In this document: positions 17,078 through 26,259 of the stretch, piece after piece | Layout: each line of letters starts with the position of its first letter | Position numbering within the stretch: the stretch's first letter is position 1 | From: Pedobacter chinensis | GTDB lineage: Bacteria; Bacteroidota; Bacteroidia; Sphingobacteriales; Sphingobacteriaceae | DNA length: 64,000 bases | Direction of reading: 5' to 3' | Assembly: GCF_003339865.1 (NCBI RefSeq) | Contig: NZ_QPKV01000003.1 | Location: 620,001 to 684,000 of the forward strand | Made by a program: the position numbers and the translations under genes | The notes under the pieces: generated by a model | What the model was told of the DNA's origin: nothing | What the model saw: only the letters and a program-made list of their open reading frames with translations | Database searches by the model: none

Positions 17078-18184
17078 CTAAACTAAGGAATCGATTTCAG
17101 ACATTAAATTGCTGTGAATGATTCGCTCATCATTAAATATGTTATTTTTTTTCGGCTCAGTTTGGGTTTGATAATGTTTATTTTGAACAATAAATAAATA
17201 CTCTTTATTTTTCTGTTTTTTCTCTTTTCCTGTTATTTGATAATGATGATCTCTTTCAATTACCTCAACATGATTGGCATATTGATTAAGTAAAGATAAT
17301 AGCTCTTCTTTAGTTGGTAATGATGAGTTATTATAACTCAAATACCAATATTTAAAGTTTTTTAGTTTCGAAAAAAGCTTATCAAACAACTCAGCGATTG
17401 TTTTCTTATCGATGAAGTTATTATTAAAAGGTCTGGTTTTTTCTGATAAAATAAAATCATCCATTAAACCATAAAAACCAAAATAATTATTCATAGTACC
17501 ACTGTATGGAGGATCTAAATAAATCACATCAGCTTTTATCTGATCAAGCAAATTAAACACATCATCATTGTAGGCAATGTTGTTTTTGTTATTGGTAAAA
17601 ATGGAAGAATTATACTCATCTAAATTCTGAAGAAAATGAAATTTGAATGATTGGTTATGATAAGCTCTTTTTCTTTTATATTTTTCATAACTATATTCTT
17701 CATCACGAAGCTGGATAATTTTAGCCCAGGTAAGATTGAACCTTGAATAAGGCATTTTTCTAACCATTGCTCTTCTTATCAGTGCAAATGCGATCGATTT
17801 TTTTGCCTCCGAATCTAATTTTTCAATATTGTTTCTGTAAAGATCAAGCTCTTTACATTCCTGTTCAAAAAAATAAACTTCTGCATAATTCTCGGTCATA
17901 AACCCTTTAAAAGGCTCTCCGCTGAAAATTATTTCAATATCCTTTTCATTAAGTAATGTTTCATTATTTTGAATGAGTGCATTTGCAATATGGAAATTGA
18001 TTTTTAATATATCATTTGTATATACTTCGTAACCCCTATGCTTGGCTTCATAACTTAATGAACACCCACCAGAAAAAGCATCAAAAACAGAGGTTGCCTC
18101 TTTCGGGAATTGATCACAAATCCATTTGGCAATCTTCTCTTTGTTTCCAATGTAATTAACGGTAGGATATTTAGGCATCTTCAT
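17078..18184 (-). CDS. DNA adenine methyltransferase, D12 class
   Basis: A 368-residue N6-adenine methyltransferase of the D12 (Dam/DpnM) class. The AdoMet-binding half has NYIGNKEKI near residues 9-17 and VFDAFSGGCSLSYEA near 38-52. The catalytic motif IV is YLDPPYSG near residues 218-225. These give the order X-I-IV seen in alpha-type amino methyltransferases. Its start overlaps the end of the C5 methyltransferase gene by 14 bases (8 if M3 is used), so translation is coupled. The recognition sequence cannot be read from the protein. No cognate endonuclease lies on either side. Confidence 0.88.
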   Translation of the reverse strand: MKMPKYPTVNYIGNKEKIAKWICDQFPKEATSVFDAFSGGCSLSYEAKHRGYEVYTNDILKINFHIANALIQNNETLLNEKDIEIIFSGEPFKGFMTENYAEVYFFEQECKELDLYRNNIEKLDSEAKKSIAFALIRRAMVRKMPYSRFNLTWAKIIQLRDEEYSYEKYKRKRAYHNQSFKFHFLQNLDEYNSSIFTNNKNNIAYNDDVFNLLDQIKADVIYLDPPYSGTMNNYFGFYGLMDDFILSEKTRPFNNNFIDKKTIAELFDKLFSKLKNFKYWYLSYNNSSLPTKEELLSLLNQYANHVEVIERDHHYQITGKEKKQKNKEYLFIVQNKHYQTQTEPKKNNIFNDERIIHSNLMSEIDSLV

Positions 18185-19217
18185 TCATTTTTATAATAGC
18201 ACCTGCAATTGCTTCAGCCATTTTTGGTGGAACAGAATTCCCAACCTGTTGTTGTTGAGAAATTTTGGTGCCTTTAAACACAAAATCATCAGGAAATGAT
18301 TGAAGCTTAGCTAATTCCCTTACCGTTAAAGCCCTGTTTTGCTCATAATGAAAAATTTTTCTCATATCACCAGTTACACAAACAGACGGCAAATCACTTT
18401 TGTATCTGATGTATTTTCTAACATCACCAGATTTAGGCCTGATTGATGCCGGAATTTCATTCCGGTCGCCTCCATCGGTTACATAGCTCATTTTGGTAAG
18501 CATTTGTGGCGAATGTGACATTGCCACATGATTGTGGACAGTTGATTCTTCCCCTGATATTAATTTCGGATAATGCGCCAAAGCCTCCTTAACAGAAATA
18601 TATTTTTCTACTTCCTTACTCGGGAAAATAATTTTTTTAGTGTTTTTAGCGCCAATAAATATTACTCTTTTTCTAATCTGGGGTACACCATAATCTGCTG
18701 AATTCAGGATTTTACAATCTACAGTATATCCTAAATCCTCAAAATCTTTTATAATTTCTTTTCTGGTTGCTCCACCATTATGATTGTATAATCGTGCAAC
18801 ATTTTCCATCACGAAAAACTTCGGTTCGATGATTTTTACAACCCTGACAAATTCTTTGAACAGTCTGTTTCTGGGATCGTCAGCGAATTTTCTTCCAATA
18901 TTCCCGGCAATACTAAATCCCTGACAAGGTGGTCCGCCGATTACCACATCAACTTCATTGTTTTCCTGGTAATATTTAATTTCAGCGTCAGATAGCGCAC
19001 AAATATCTTTTTGAATCAATTGATGGCCAGAGAAATTGTATTGATATGTTTCGCAAAAGCTTTTCTCAATATCAACAGAAAATAGATTTTGGAAGCCCAT
19101 TTTGTCAAAGCCCAACGAAAACCCCCCCGCACCAGAAAATAAGTCAACATATTTTAAACCATTTTTCATCCGTTTAATTTTTTCATTTGTGATGAAGCTC
19201 ATCATGATTTGAACCAT
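18171..19217 (-). CDS. C5-cytosine DNA methyltransferase
   Basis: A 348-residue cytosine-5 methyltransferase. Motif I DLFSGAGGFSLGF is at residues 25-37, motif IV GGPPCQGFS holds the nucleophile Cys98, then come the ENVA motif VI, QIRKR motif VIII and QVGNSVPPKMAEAIA motif X. Internal ATGs at 19205, 19202 and 19169 are alternative starts, and the last would begin MKNGLKYVDLF, usual for the family. It is followed by the adenine methyltransferase with overlapping ends and follows addA after 142 bp. A paired m5C and m6A enzyme is known from some type IIS systems with an asymmetric site, such as HphI. Confidence 0.92.
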   Translation of the reverse strand: MVQIMMSFITNEKIKRMKNGLKYVDLFSGAGGFSLGFDKMGFQNLFSVDIEKSFCETYQYNFSGHQLIQKDICALSDAEIKYYQENNEVDVVIGGPPCQGFSIAGNIGRKFADDPRNRLFKEFVRVVKIIEPKFFVMENVARLYNHNGGATRKEIIKDFEDLGYTVDCKILNSADYGVPQIRKRVIFIGAKNTKKIIFPSKEVEKYISVKEALAHYPKLISGEESTVHNHVAMSHSPQMLTKMSYVTDGGDRNEIPASIRPKSGDVRKYIRYKSDLPSVCVTGDMRKIFHYEQNRALTVRELAKLQSFPDDFVFKGTKISQQQQVGNSVPPKMAEAIAGAIIKMNEDA

Positions 19218-19359
19218 TCTCTTGTAAGTTTAGGCAAATCATGATGGTTCCATAATCTGAATCCCATGCTATTACTAATCCCCAAAATTAATCTAATTTG
19301 TCGACTTATGCTTGGTCTCAAGTTATAGTCCTCGACTATTTTTCAACAAGGATTTATTG

Positions 19360-22300
19360 CTAAACTAATTTCAACTTGCCTTTAACTGCGTAAAAAAGAT
19401 AAGTTCTGATGTTTTTATAACCCATTTCTGATAACAGATTTCGATAATTGTCTACCTGTTCAATGTGCTTGTCGCTTTCTTCGAGGGTAAATTTATAATC
19501 GAGAATAATCACTTCATCTGTATGGATTAAAACCCGATCTGGCCGATGTAACTTTCCGTTTGAATCGATAATGTTTTTCTCCGTGATGCTTTCGGTAGCT
19601 TTATTTAAAATTTCTTTCAACTCCGGATGGTTCAAAACTTCTAAGGCAGAATCAATCAATTTTTGTTTTTCTTCGTCCTTGATAATACCCTGCAAAACGA
19701 GATTGGTTGTATAATCCTGAACACCTTGTTCGGTAGTTGCGCTTGCCAAAATATCATGCAACAAAGAACCTTTTCTGCCTGATTTTTCGATGTTTACCAG
19801 ATGCTTTAAATGCTTTTCTTCTGATGGGGTGTAAAGCGCCGACAAGCGTGTAGTGGTTGGGTAACTTTTTAAAGTAATAAAATTAGATGCTTCGGCTTTA
19901 CTTTCAGCTCGTACATAATCTACAATTTCGTAAATACCATTTTCATCAAACTGATCATCGAAAGTGAAATTGATCACATCGCCCATGTTAGAAAGTTTCA
20001 ACTCTTTTTTAGCCATTGTGGCGATATAGAGATAATCTTTTGAACGTGTTGTAGCTACATAAAGCATGTTCAAGGCATCCATATTATTATAAAGCAATTC
20101 TTCGTAATAAGCTTTAGCTATCGCTGAATCGGCCAGTGCCTCATTATATTTTAAAGGAATTCCCCGAAGTTCCTTGTAAACGGTATCTTCTGATGAAACC
20201 CAGAAGGTTGAGTTGCTTTTGCCTTTTATTTCCCAATTGCAAAAAGGAACAAAAACCGCTCTAAAAGCCAGTCCTTTGGATTTATGAATGGTGATAATCT
20301 GAATGGCATCTGCGCCCTCTGGCGATGGAAGCGATTTTTTAATGCCATCTTCATCCCACCAGGTTAAAAACGAAATGATGCCTTTTTCGCCCAATTTTAC
20401 GGCGTTGGCGGTTAAATCTCTAAAAGCCAATAAATAAGGCAAATGTTGAGTCTGGCTTTTTAAATCATAAGCTTCAATTAAAATTTCCACCAATTCGGGA
20501 AGTGGAAGCTGTAGCCAGGATTGCCAGTTTTCGCAAAGCGATTTTGGTAACACATTGCTGAGTGTGCTTAACGAAACATTGTTGAGGTTTAGATAATGGT
20601 TAGCATTAACCTCTTTTTCATGTAGTGAATGGCAAAGGGCAATACAATTCGCTTTGTATAATGCGGTTTGGGTATCCAGTCCAATCAACGTTTTTAAAGT
20701 ATTGATAATGAGTTGAACCGCCGAATTATTTGAAATCAAAAGCGCATCGCCAGAAAGTACAGGCAGTTTTCTTTCCATTAATTTCTGAACGGTAAGCAGC
20801 GCTTCACTATTTGAGCGAACCAAAATAGCGATATCTTTCAGCGCATAGTTTTGTTGCTCTTTTAAATAGAAAATCTCCTCAATGATATCGTTTAAAGCAA
20901 TATCCCTGAAAACAGTTTCAGTAAAACGGACCTCATCGGGTGCATGATCTTTACCAAATTTTTTGATTTTTATGGTGCCACCCTTTAAGGTGTTTGTGGC
21001 GAAATTTTGGGTTGAACCTGCGTAAATATCTGTGATAATTTGCCCGTAATTTTGTGCATTCCACCAGGCAGAAATGCTTTCAGGTTTATTTGCTAAATTT
21101 TGATTTAATTCATTTTGCAGCGTAAGCGGAATGGAGCGATAAAGGAAATTATTAAACGTGATGATGTTCTCGGCACTGCGATAATTTTCTTCCAGACTTT
21201 CTTCAATCACATTGTGCGCACCCACATCCAGCTTGGCATGTTTATGTAAGATGTTCCAATCGCCATTTCGCCAGCGATAAATAGATTGTTTGGTATCGCC
21301 TACAATCAAATGGTCAGTTAATTCTGAGCTTGGAGTGGCAATTGCATTGGTTAAAAGCGATTTAAAACTTCCCCACTGACTGGTCGAGGTATCCTGAAAC
21401 TCATCAAATAAGAAATTACGATATCTGTTTCCAACCTTTTCCCAAATGAACGATGGATTATCTCCGGCATCTTCAGTAATCCCAGAAATTAATTTCTGCG
21501 CATCACTGATTAGGAGATTATCATTTTCGGCCCGGTATTCTTTTAATAAAACGGCAATTTCCTGCATCAACCTCAAATAATACAGGTTCTTGTTGAAAGC
21601 GATGGCAAGCTGATAATTCGGTAAATGTTCCAGATAATGTACTTTTATCTTTTGCAACATCGGATTTACGGTTTCAAATGCTTCAGGAAAATTTGCATTC
21701 TTTTGAAACCATTCTTCAGGCTCATCAATTAAGTTGAAAAGAGGTTCAATCTTCGAAAAATCGCCCCTGGCAACTAAAATTAATTTAGTTAACGGACTTC
21801 TTGATTTTCCTTTAAGATATTCGGTTTCTACGCCTAAAACATTTAAGGCTTCGTGGGCATCTGTTGCTAATTGAACAATTTCGCCTTCGAAATTTTTGAT
21901 CTCCTCTTTAGTAATACTGATGTATTTCTTGAAAAGCTCATCAATATTTTCCAACCCCAAATCTTCAACTGCTGATTCGAAAATCTGAAACCGTTCAGAG
22001 AAAATCTCTCCGATCAAATTGTAGAGTTCAATTTTATAATTCCAGCTTTTATTATCGCTGATGCGTTCAATGGCTAAATCTATAATCCATTGCAAAAGCT
22101 GTTTATTGTCGTTTAAAGCTTCATCCAGTTTGTTAACCAAATCATCTTTAACCTTATCATAATTCATTTCTAAATTATAATCGGCATTGAGTCCGAGTTC
22201 AAAGGCAAATCCACGGATTACCTTTTGCACGAAACCATCAATTGTACTCACAGAGAACCGGCTATAATCATGAAGAATTTTGCGATAGATTTTATCGGCT

Positions 22301-22578
22301 TTAAACTGCAGTTCCTGAGCACTCAATTGCGGATAAGCAACCAAAATCAGTTTTCGATAATCATCAATTTTTTTCGATGGATTTCCTTGCGCCAAGCCAA
22401 CAAGCACTTCCAAAATCCTCGATTTCATTTCTTCAGTGGCTTTGTTGGTAAAGGTTACCGCTAAAATTTCGCGATATTTATTCTCTCCGCTAAAAAGCAA
22501 GGTAAGGTAATGCGCAGTAAGACTGAACGTTTTACCGGAACCGGCTGAGGCTTGAAGGATTTTAAGAGGTTGAGGCAT
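19360..22578 (-). CDS. AddA-like UvrD-family helicase-nuclease
   Basis: A 1072-residue UvrD/Rep-type helicase fused to a C-terminal nuclease. Walker A is ASAGSGKT at residues 10-17, motif II is FDEFQDTS near 395, motif III is VGDTKQSIYRWR, motif V is TIHKSKGLAF, and motif VI is LYVATTRSKD. The C-terminus has a RecB-like nuclease with GSLLHDIL and VIILDYKF. With AddB it forms the AddAB end-processing enzyme. It is first in the minus-strand run, directly downstream of the RAYT transposase gene (23 bp). Confidence 0.9.
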   Translation of the reverse strand: MPQPLKILQASAGSGKTFSLTAHYLTLLFSGENKYREILAVTFTNKATEEMKSRILEVLVGLAQGNPSKKIDDYRKLILVAYPQLSAQELQFKADKIYRKILHDYSRFSVSTIDGFVQKVIRGFAFELGLNADYNLEMNYDKVKDDLVNKLDEALNDNKQLLQWIIDLAIERISDNKSWNYKIELYNLIGEIFSERFQIFESAVEDLGLENIDELFKKYISITKEEIKNFEGEIVQLATDAHEALNVLGVETEYLKGKSRSPLTKLILVARGDFSKIEPLFNLIDEPEEWFQKNANFPEAFETVNPMLQKIKVHYLEHLPNYQLAIAFNKNLYYLRLMQEIAVLLKEYRAENDNLLISDAQKLISGITEDAGDNPSFIWEKVGNRYRNFLFDEFQDTSTSQWGSFKSLLTNAIATPSSELTDHLIVGDTKQSIYRWRNGDWNILHKHAKLDVGAHNVIEESLEENYRSAENIITFNNFLYRSIPLTLQNELNQNLANKPESISAWWNAQNYGQIITDIYAGSTQNFATNTLKGGTIKIKKFGKDHAPDEVRFTETVFRDIALNDIIEEIFYLKEQQNYALKDIAILVRSNSEALLTVQKLMERKLPVLSGDALLISNNSAVQLIINTLKTLIGLDTQTALYKANCIALCHSLHEKEVNANHYLNLNNVSLSTLSNVLPKSLCENWQSWLQLPLPELVEILIEAYDLKSQTQHLPYLLAFRDLTANAVKLGEKGIISFLTWWDEDGIKKSLPSPEGADAIQIITIHKSKGLAFRAVFVPFCNWEIKGKSNSTFWVSSEDTVYKELRGIPLKYNEALADSAIAKAYYEELLYNNMDALNMLYVATTRSKDYLYIATMAKKELKLSNMGDVINFTFDDQFDENGIYEIVDYVRAESKAEASNFITLKSYPTTTRLSALYTPSEEKHLKHLVNIEKSGRKGSLLHDILASATTEQGVQDYTTNLVLQGIIKDEEKQKLIDSALEVLNHPELKEILNKATESITEKNIIDSNGKLHRPDRVLIHTDEVIILDYKFTLEESDKHIEQVDNYRNLLSEMGYKNIRTYLFYAVKGKLKLV

Positions 22579-22601
22579 GTTTTATTTGTTTTTGACGGCA
22601 T

Positions 22602-23231
22602 TTAGGAATGAAATTTATCCTTACCCCAATTTAAGGGATTGTTTTGGATATACTGCGATATGTTGTGATAGGATTTTTCGTCGCGGATGATGTGTTCGTA
22701 ATAATTGCGTTGCCATAAATCGTGTATATCTGTATTTTGACGTACCCATTTGGTAACGCCTACTTTAAACCCTCGTACTATTGAACCAATTGTTTTTGAT
22801 GTGCCATGTTGGAGCGAAACATCTTTCGCCCTATTTTGCGAAACATCTTTCGCCCTATTTTGCGAAAAACCTATCGTCCTTTCGATATGGGGCAAATGAC
22901 GATTTGCCCAATTATTCTCTCTCTCCTTCTCTTCTTGGCGTATATCATTAAGGGGCGAAAGATGTTTCGCCCCTACGATTTTGACGATGCCGTGTAGATG
23001 ATTGGGCATGATGACAAATTCATGTAATACCGTATTTGTGAAATGTTCGGGTATTTGTAACCAACATAATTCGGCAATTTTGCCTACTTCATTCAATATC
23101 ATTTCTCCATTAACTACTTCGCCAAACCTACAAATTCTGTCTTGGCAACACAGGGTTATAAAATATAATCCTTCTTGCGAATAATCATATCCCTGTAACC
23201 GAATGGAACGTCTGTTAGGTTTGTTTGGCAT
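22602..23231 (-). CDS. REP-associated tyrosine transposase (RAYT, Y1/HUH family)
   Basis: A 209-residue single-strand transposase related to IS200/IS605 TnpA. The core has GLYFITLCCQDR, the metal-binding HUH motif in MPNHLHG, and a C-terminal helix YHNISQYIQNNPLNW with the candidate catalytic tyrosine. Family members mobilise or maintain REP palindromes. Between HUH and C-terminal helix is a species-specific insertion (about residues 86-145), made partly of the eight-residue tandem QNRAKDVS and encoded by hairpin DNA. No terminal repeats of a complete insertion sequence are visible. The REP-like repeats elsewhere in the window are possible substrates. Confidence 0.88.
   Translation of the reverse strand: MPNKPNRRSIRLQGYDYSQEGLYFITLCCQDRICRFGEVVNGEMILNEVGKIAELCWLQIPEHFTNTVLHEFVIMPNHLHGIVKIVGAKHLSPLNDIRQEEKERENNWANRHLPHIERTIGFSQNRAKDVSQNRAKDVSLQHGTSKTIGSIVRGFKVGVTKWVRQNTDIHDLWQRNYYEHIIRDEKSYHNISQYIQNNPLNWGKDKFHS
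22814..22885. repeat. 24-bp tandem repeat with internal hairpins inside the RAYT gene
   Basis: Units of 24 bp begin with GCGAAA at 22814, 22838 and 22862; the first two are identical and the third is degenerate. Each of the first two contains GCGAAA-CATC-TTTCGC, a perfect six-bp stem. The period is a multiple of three, so the frame stays open and encodes repeats of QNRAKDVS. Confidence 0.85.
22890..22974. repeat. Two REP-like hairpins inside the RAYT gene
   Basis: GGGCAAAT-GACG-ATTTGCCC at 22890-22909 and AGGGGCGAAA-GATG-TTTCGCCCCT at 22951-22974 are perfect stems of 8 and 10 bp, both with four-base loops. They share the loop size and style of the tandem units next to them. Confidence 0.85.
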
Positions 23232-23326
23232 TGTTTATTGTTAATGGTTAACAAAAGTTTGCATATATAATTACTATAGTCGCTATTCTACATATCAGAG
23301 TGGTACTTGGAACAGAATGAGTACAA

Positions 23327-23998
23327 TCAATTCATTTTATTTATCTCATTCTCTTTGCCTATTAACCACAAATACATATCAATTTCTTTTAGGCTTAATC
23401 CATTTAGACTATGACATTGTTTGAATTTATTTATGACTTCTATGAATTTCCCATAATTCCTAAGTGTTTCATAATTTATTTTTTCCTTTTTATCTTTAAA
23501 TCTTTGTTATGGAATTTTATTAGTAAGTCTTGGATTAGTGTATCTTAAATTGCATATTTCTCTGAGTTATGAAAACTACAATACTTAGTTGCAAAGGAAT
23601 AAAAACTTTTCTTTCTTTTCTTGGCTTGATATCCCATGTCCAGAAGCGATTTGCTTTATTAAATTTGGATCTCCTTCTTTCAAACGTAAATCAATCTTAC
23701 CATCTTCATTTACTTTTTTGAAAATATGATAAGCGATCTTATAAGTATCATAGATATTTGTACTGTATAAACTATTGATTGTCGTAACTTTAAGATATAT
23801 TTCATCCAAACTCTCGTGCTTAGGAAACTTTTCAATCAGTTTCTTTAGTGCATTTTCCGCATTTTTTATAGCGGGATAATTGACTTCTTTAGAAGTTTTT
23901 CGGGGTTTGTCACTACTTTCTCTTACTCTCTTTAGCTTTTCCTTAATCAATTCCATTGAAGGAGTTTCCAATTCTTCTTTTTCCATGACTTTAAACAT
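23327..23998 (-). pseudogene. Decayed gene of an uncharacterised family (three lesions)
   Basis: An open N-terminal part of 137 codons (23585-23998) stops early, but its continuation can be read in other frames. Dropping one T from a T5 run near 23601-23605 changes the frame to KFYSFATKYCSFHNSEKYAI; a TAA then interrupts, followed by DTLIQDLLIKFHNKDL; one missing A in the A run near 23485 then leads to INYETLRNYGKF and a C-terminal LSLKEIDMYLWLIGKE ending at TGA 23327-23329. The restored protein is about 220 residues. ATG at 23984-23986 (MEKEELETP) is the likelier start. The family is not identified; the helical INSLYSTNIYD part is only vaguely like helix-hairpin-helix DNA-repair proteins. 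Confidence 0.8.
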
Positions 23999-24197
23999 TT
24001 ATCAAATAGAAATGATGTAATGAAAACACTCCTTTTATCTCTCCGTTTTCGTTCTTCAAGATAGCGGTATGGTCTTGAATTTCCAATATACATTCAGAGA
24101 AAACTCTGCCGTCAATATTTCTATCGAAAGAAACCTCTCCATCTAATTCTTGCTGATTTGGATTTAATCTGTAAACAATAAACTTTTGTGTTTCCAT
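23991..24197 (-). CDS. Small hypothetical protein upstream of the decayed gene
   Basis: A 68-residue soluble protein, mostly beta-strand by appearance: METQKFIVYRLNP, then GEVSFDRNIDG, then an IQDHTAILKNENGEIKGVFSL hairpin. I recognise no family. It is immediately upstream of the decayed gene (5 bp from the preferred start of that gene), so the two once formed a unit. It lies between the RAYT gene and tcdA, in a short accessory patch. Confidence 0.5.
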   Translation of the reverse strand: METQKFIVYRLNPNQQELDGEVSFDRNIDGRVFSECILEIQDHTAILKNENGEIKGVFSLHHFYLINV

Positions 24198-24282
24198 ATT
24201 CTGATAATTTTAAAAAGGTAAATCATCCTGATTTAAAATTTTCCCGAAATCAGAATATCAACATGAATTATTAAAAAAGTTA

Positions 24283-25068
24283 TTACTTTTTCTTTCCCGA
24301 AATTTTCTTTTTTCTTATCCTTACAGGTCTTTTTTCCATTTCGAATGGAATTTCAAGTAAATCGCGAATTACAACAGAGGCACATGCGCCACCAAATGCT
24401 GCGGGTAAATAAGAAACCGTACCGTAGGCCGAACGTTTAAAATTACTCCCATCAGTTAAAATGAGCGAATCTCTTTTCACTTCTTCCGTAGAGAAAACGG
24501 CTTTTATTTTTGTAATGTTTTCAAGTTTATTTAGCCTTTTGCGTACATAACTGGCAAAAACACATTGATAAGTGTCTGGAAGAAAGGTAATGCGAAGTTT
24601 AGTTGGGTCCATTTTGCCACCAGCGCCCATTGAACTTACAATAGGAATATTTTTTTCCAGGGCAGTGGAAAGTAAAGTGATTTTCGGCATCACACTATCA
24701 ATACAATCCATCACATAATCGTATTTTACCTCTAAAATCTCCCGGCACCTTTCAGGTGTAAGAAAAGCGTTAACCACATGCAACTTTAATTCAGGATTAA
24801 TTGCCAGCAAACGTTCCTGCATGATGGCTGCTTTACTCACGCCATGATTGGTTGCAAGCGCAGGCAGTTGTCTGTTGCGATTACTTGGATCAACTACATC
24901 ACCATCTACAATGGTCATTTCTCCAATGCCTGAACGACAAATAAACTCTGCTGCAAAAGAACCTACGCCCCCTAAACCAATAACTAAAACATGCTTCGAT
25001 TGCAGTTTTTCTATTCCTTCATTTCCAACTAATAGTGCAGACCGTGAAAGCCAGGTAACATCAGACAT
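24283..25068 (-). CDS. tcdA: tRNA threonylcarbamoyladenosine dehydratase
   Basis: An E1-like ThiF-fold enzyme that uses ATP to cyclise t6A37 of tRNA to ct6A. The adenylation core is clear: VLVIGLGGVGSFAAEFICRSGIG near residues 28-48, DGDVVDPSNRNRQ, and the D-C-I-D-S segment near 112. TcdA is distinguished from ThiF and MoeB by the short C-terminus and the SRSALLVG start, both seen here. The 261-residue length is normal. The lysine-rich tail (KKKISGKKK) is notable. It is a single gene with no clear operon partner. Confidence 0.9.
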   Translation of the reverse strand: MSDVTWLSRSALLVGNEGIEKLQSKHVLVIGLGGVGSFAAEFICRSGIGEMTIVDGDVVDPSNRNRQLPALATNHGVSKAAIMQERLLAINPELKLHVVNAFLTPERCREILEVKYDYVMDCIDSVMPKITLLSTALEKNIPIVSSMGAGGKMDPTKLRITFLPDTYQCVFASYVRKRLNKLENITKIKAVFSTEEVKRDSLILTDGSNFKRSAYGTVSYLPAAFGGACASVVIRDLLEIPFEMEKRPVRIRKKKISGKKK

Positions 25069-25111
25069 ATTGTTTATGTTTTATAAAATATCAATAACAA
25101 ATTTTAAAACC

Positions 25112-25167
25112 TCGTCATTCCCACGAGGGCTGGAATCTTAATTCCCAATCAAGCCGGGAATGACGAA
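25112..25167. repeat. Palindromic intergenic repeat, GTCATTCCC type
   Basis: GTCATTCCC on the left pairs with GGGAATGAC on the right, with a second short stem between. It lies just upstream of tcdA. A related element (GTCATTCCC ... GGGGATGAC) is at 44830-44857. Confidence 0.6.
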
Positions 25168-25266
25168 TTACCTATACCTGCCATTTACCTTTCCATTTAT
25201 TAAAAAATGAATGCTAAGAAGGGTAAGGGTTGATTTAAAATATAAAAAGTATATCTGTATTTTTAT

Positions 25267-25315
25267 AAAGTTACTAACTCTATCAGGCATCATACTTATT
25301 AGAGTTAGTAACTTT
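25267..25315. terminator. Terminator overlapping the 3' end of the TatD gene
   Basis: A perfect 16-bp stem, AAAGTTACTAACTCTA (25267-25282) with TAGAGTTAGTAACTTT (25300-25315). The TatD stop codon lies within the upstream arm. A T-rich tract follows on the minus strand. Confidence 0.85.
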
Positions 25316-25970
25316 TAAATAAATTCAATTTTTTCCAGTTGGCAAAAATAAGTGCTTTTAACTCATCAATTGAACATTTTTTTAAATTGGCAGCAGCCTG
25401 GTAAATTTCTTCGATAGAAGTTTCAGAATCATCAGTTTCTAAAAAGAAATGATCTGTATGTTGAATCAGTTTTGCCGGTCCGGAATTTTCTTTCAAAATA
25501 GCTGTGCCAAATGAAAGTAAAAAGCCTTGAGCAAGCAGTTGTGCTCCGAGTTCATTATTCTTGTTGAACCCATGAATGATCATTGGTACTTTAACCTTCA
25601 ACCGTTTTTTAATTTCGATCAATTCAGAAAAACATTTAACGCAATGCAGAATCAGTGGTTTATTTAATTTTTCTGCAATAACAATTTGCTGTTCTAAAAT
25701 ATGGATTTGATTTTCCAGGCTTTCGCCTCTTAATTTATCCAATCCGCATTCTCCAATTAATTTCACATTCGGCTGTTTTGCCAGAACAGCCAAATATTTC
25801 AACTGTATTTCTAATTGATCAATACTTGCATACCATGGATGTAAACCAATTGATATCGGTTTTTTCTTAGGCATTGCTAAAAATATATCGCTGGTTAGTG
25901 ATAAGCTTTGAATACCTGTTACTCCCTTTTTTTGTGCTGTATGATGAGTATGTATATCTAAAAAATCCAT
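25305..25970 (-). CDS. TatD family metal-dependent hydrolase
   Basis: A TIM-barrel hydrolase of the TatD group (deoxyribonuclease-like amidohydrolases). The metal-binding DIHTHH is near residue 4, followed by GLHPWY, GECGLDKLR, the LHCVK block and a late FLETDDSE. The length of 221 residues is a little short for TatD (about 255) and the barrel is compact. I prefer the ATG at 25968-25970 (MDFLDIHTH); the in-frame TTG four codons upstream overlaps the promoter -7 box. Confidence 0.88.
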   Translation of the reverse strand: MDFLDIHTHHTAQKKGVTGIQSLSLTSDIFLAMPKKKPISIGLHPWYASIDQLEIQLKYLAVLAKQPNVKLIGECGLDKLRGESLENQIHILEQQIVIAEKLNKPLILHCVKCFSELIEIKKRLKVKVPMIIHGFNKNNELGAQLLAQGFLLSFGTAILKENSGPAKLIQHTDHFFLETDDSETSIEEIYQAAANLKKCSIDELKALIFANWKKLNLFKSY

Positions 25971-25979
25971 CGTAATGCA

Positions 25980-25987
25980 CAAAGTTA
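25980..25987 (-). promoter_or_regulatory. Promoter -7 box of the TatD gene
   Basis: TAACTTTG on the minus strand matches TAnnTTTG and ends ten bases before the ATG at 25970, leaving a very short leader. No TTTG is seen at the expected -33 distance. Confidence 0.55.
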
Positions 25988-26259
25988 ATCTTTTAAGATA
26001 ATGTTGTTCTTCTGTAAAGAATTGGTTAAATAAACTATAAAAACAGTCGACTTTATTAGTTTTGCTTAATCATTCTAAAAAGTCACGATAGCTTCATTAC
26101 TTTTGAAAACAAACCGAGTTTACGAGTTCACTAATACAAATGAAACAATAAACAAAACATTAATAATTTATACGGATGAAACCATCATGATTTTTCAAAC
26201 CACACAGTGGTATGAATAAATCTGATAGCTTCATCACAATTAAAAACAAATTTATACGG

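Noticed and set aside
17078-19217. Complete restriction-modification system
   Set aside because: Both methyltransferases are clear, but neither flank holds an endonuclease candidate; the flanks are addA and addB.
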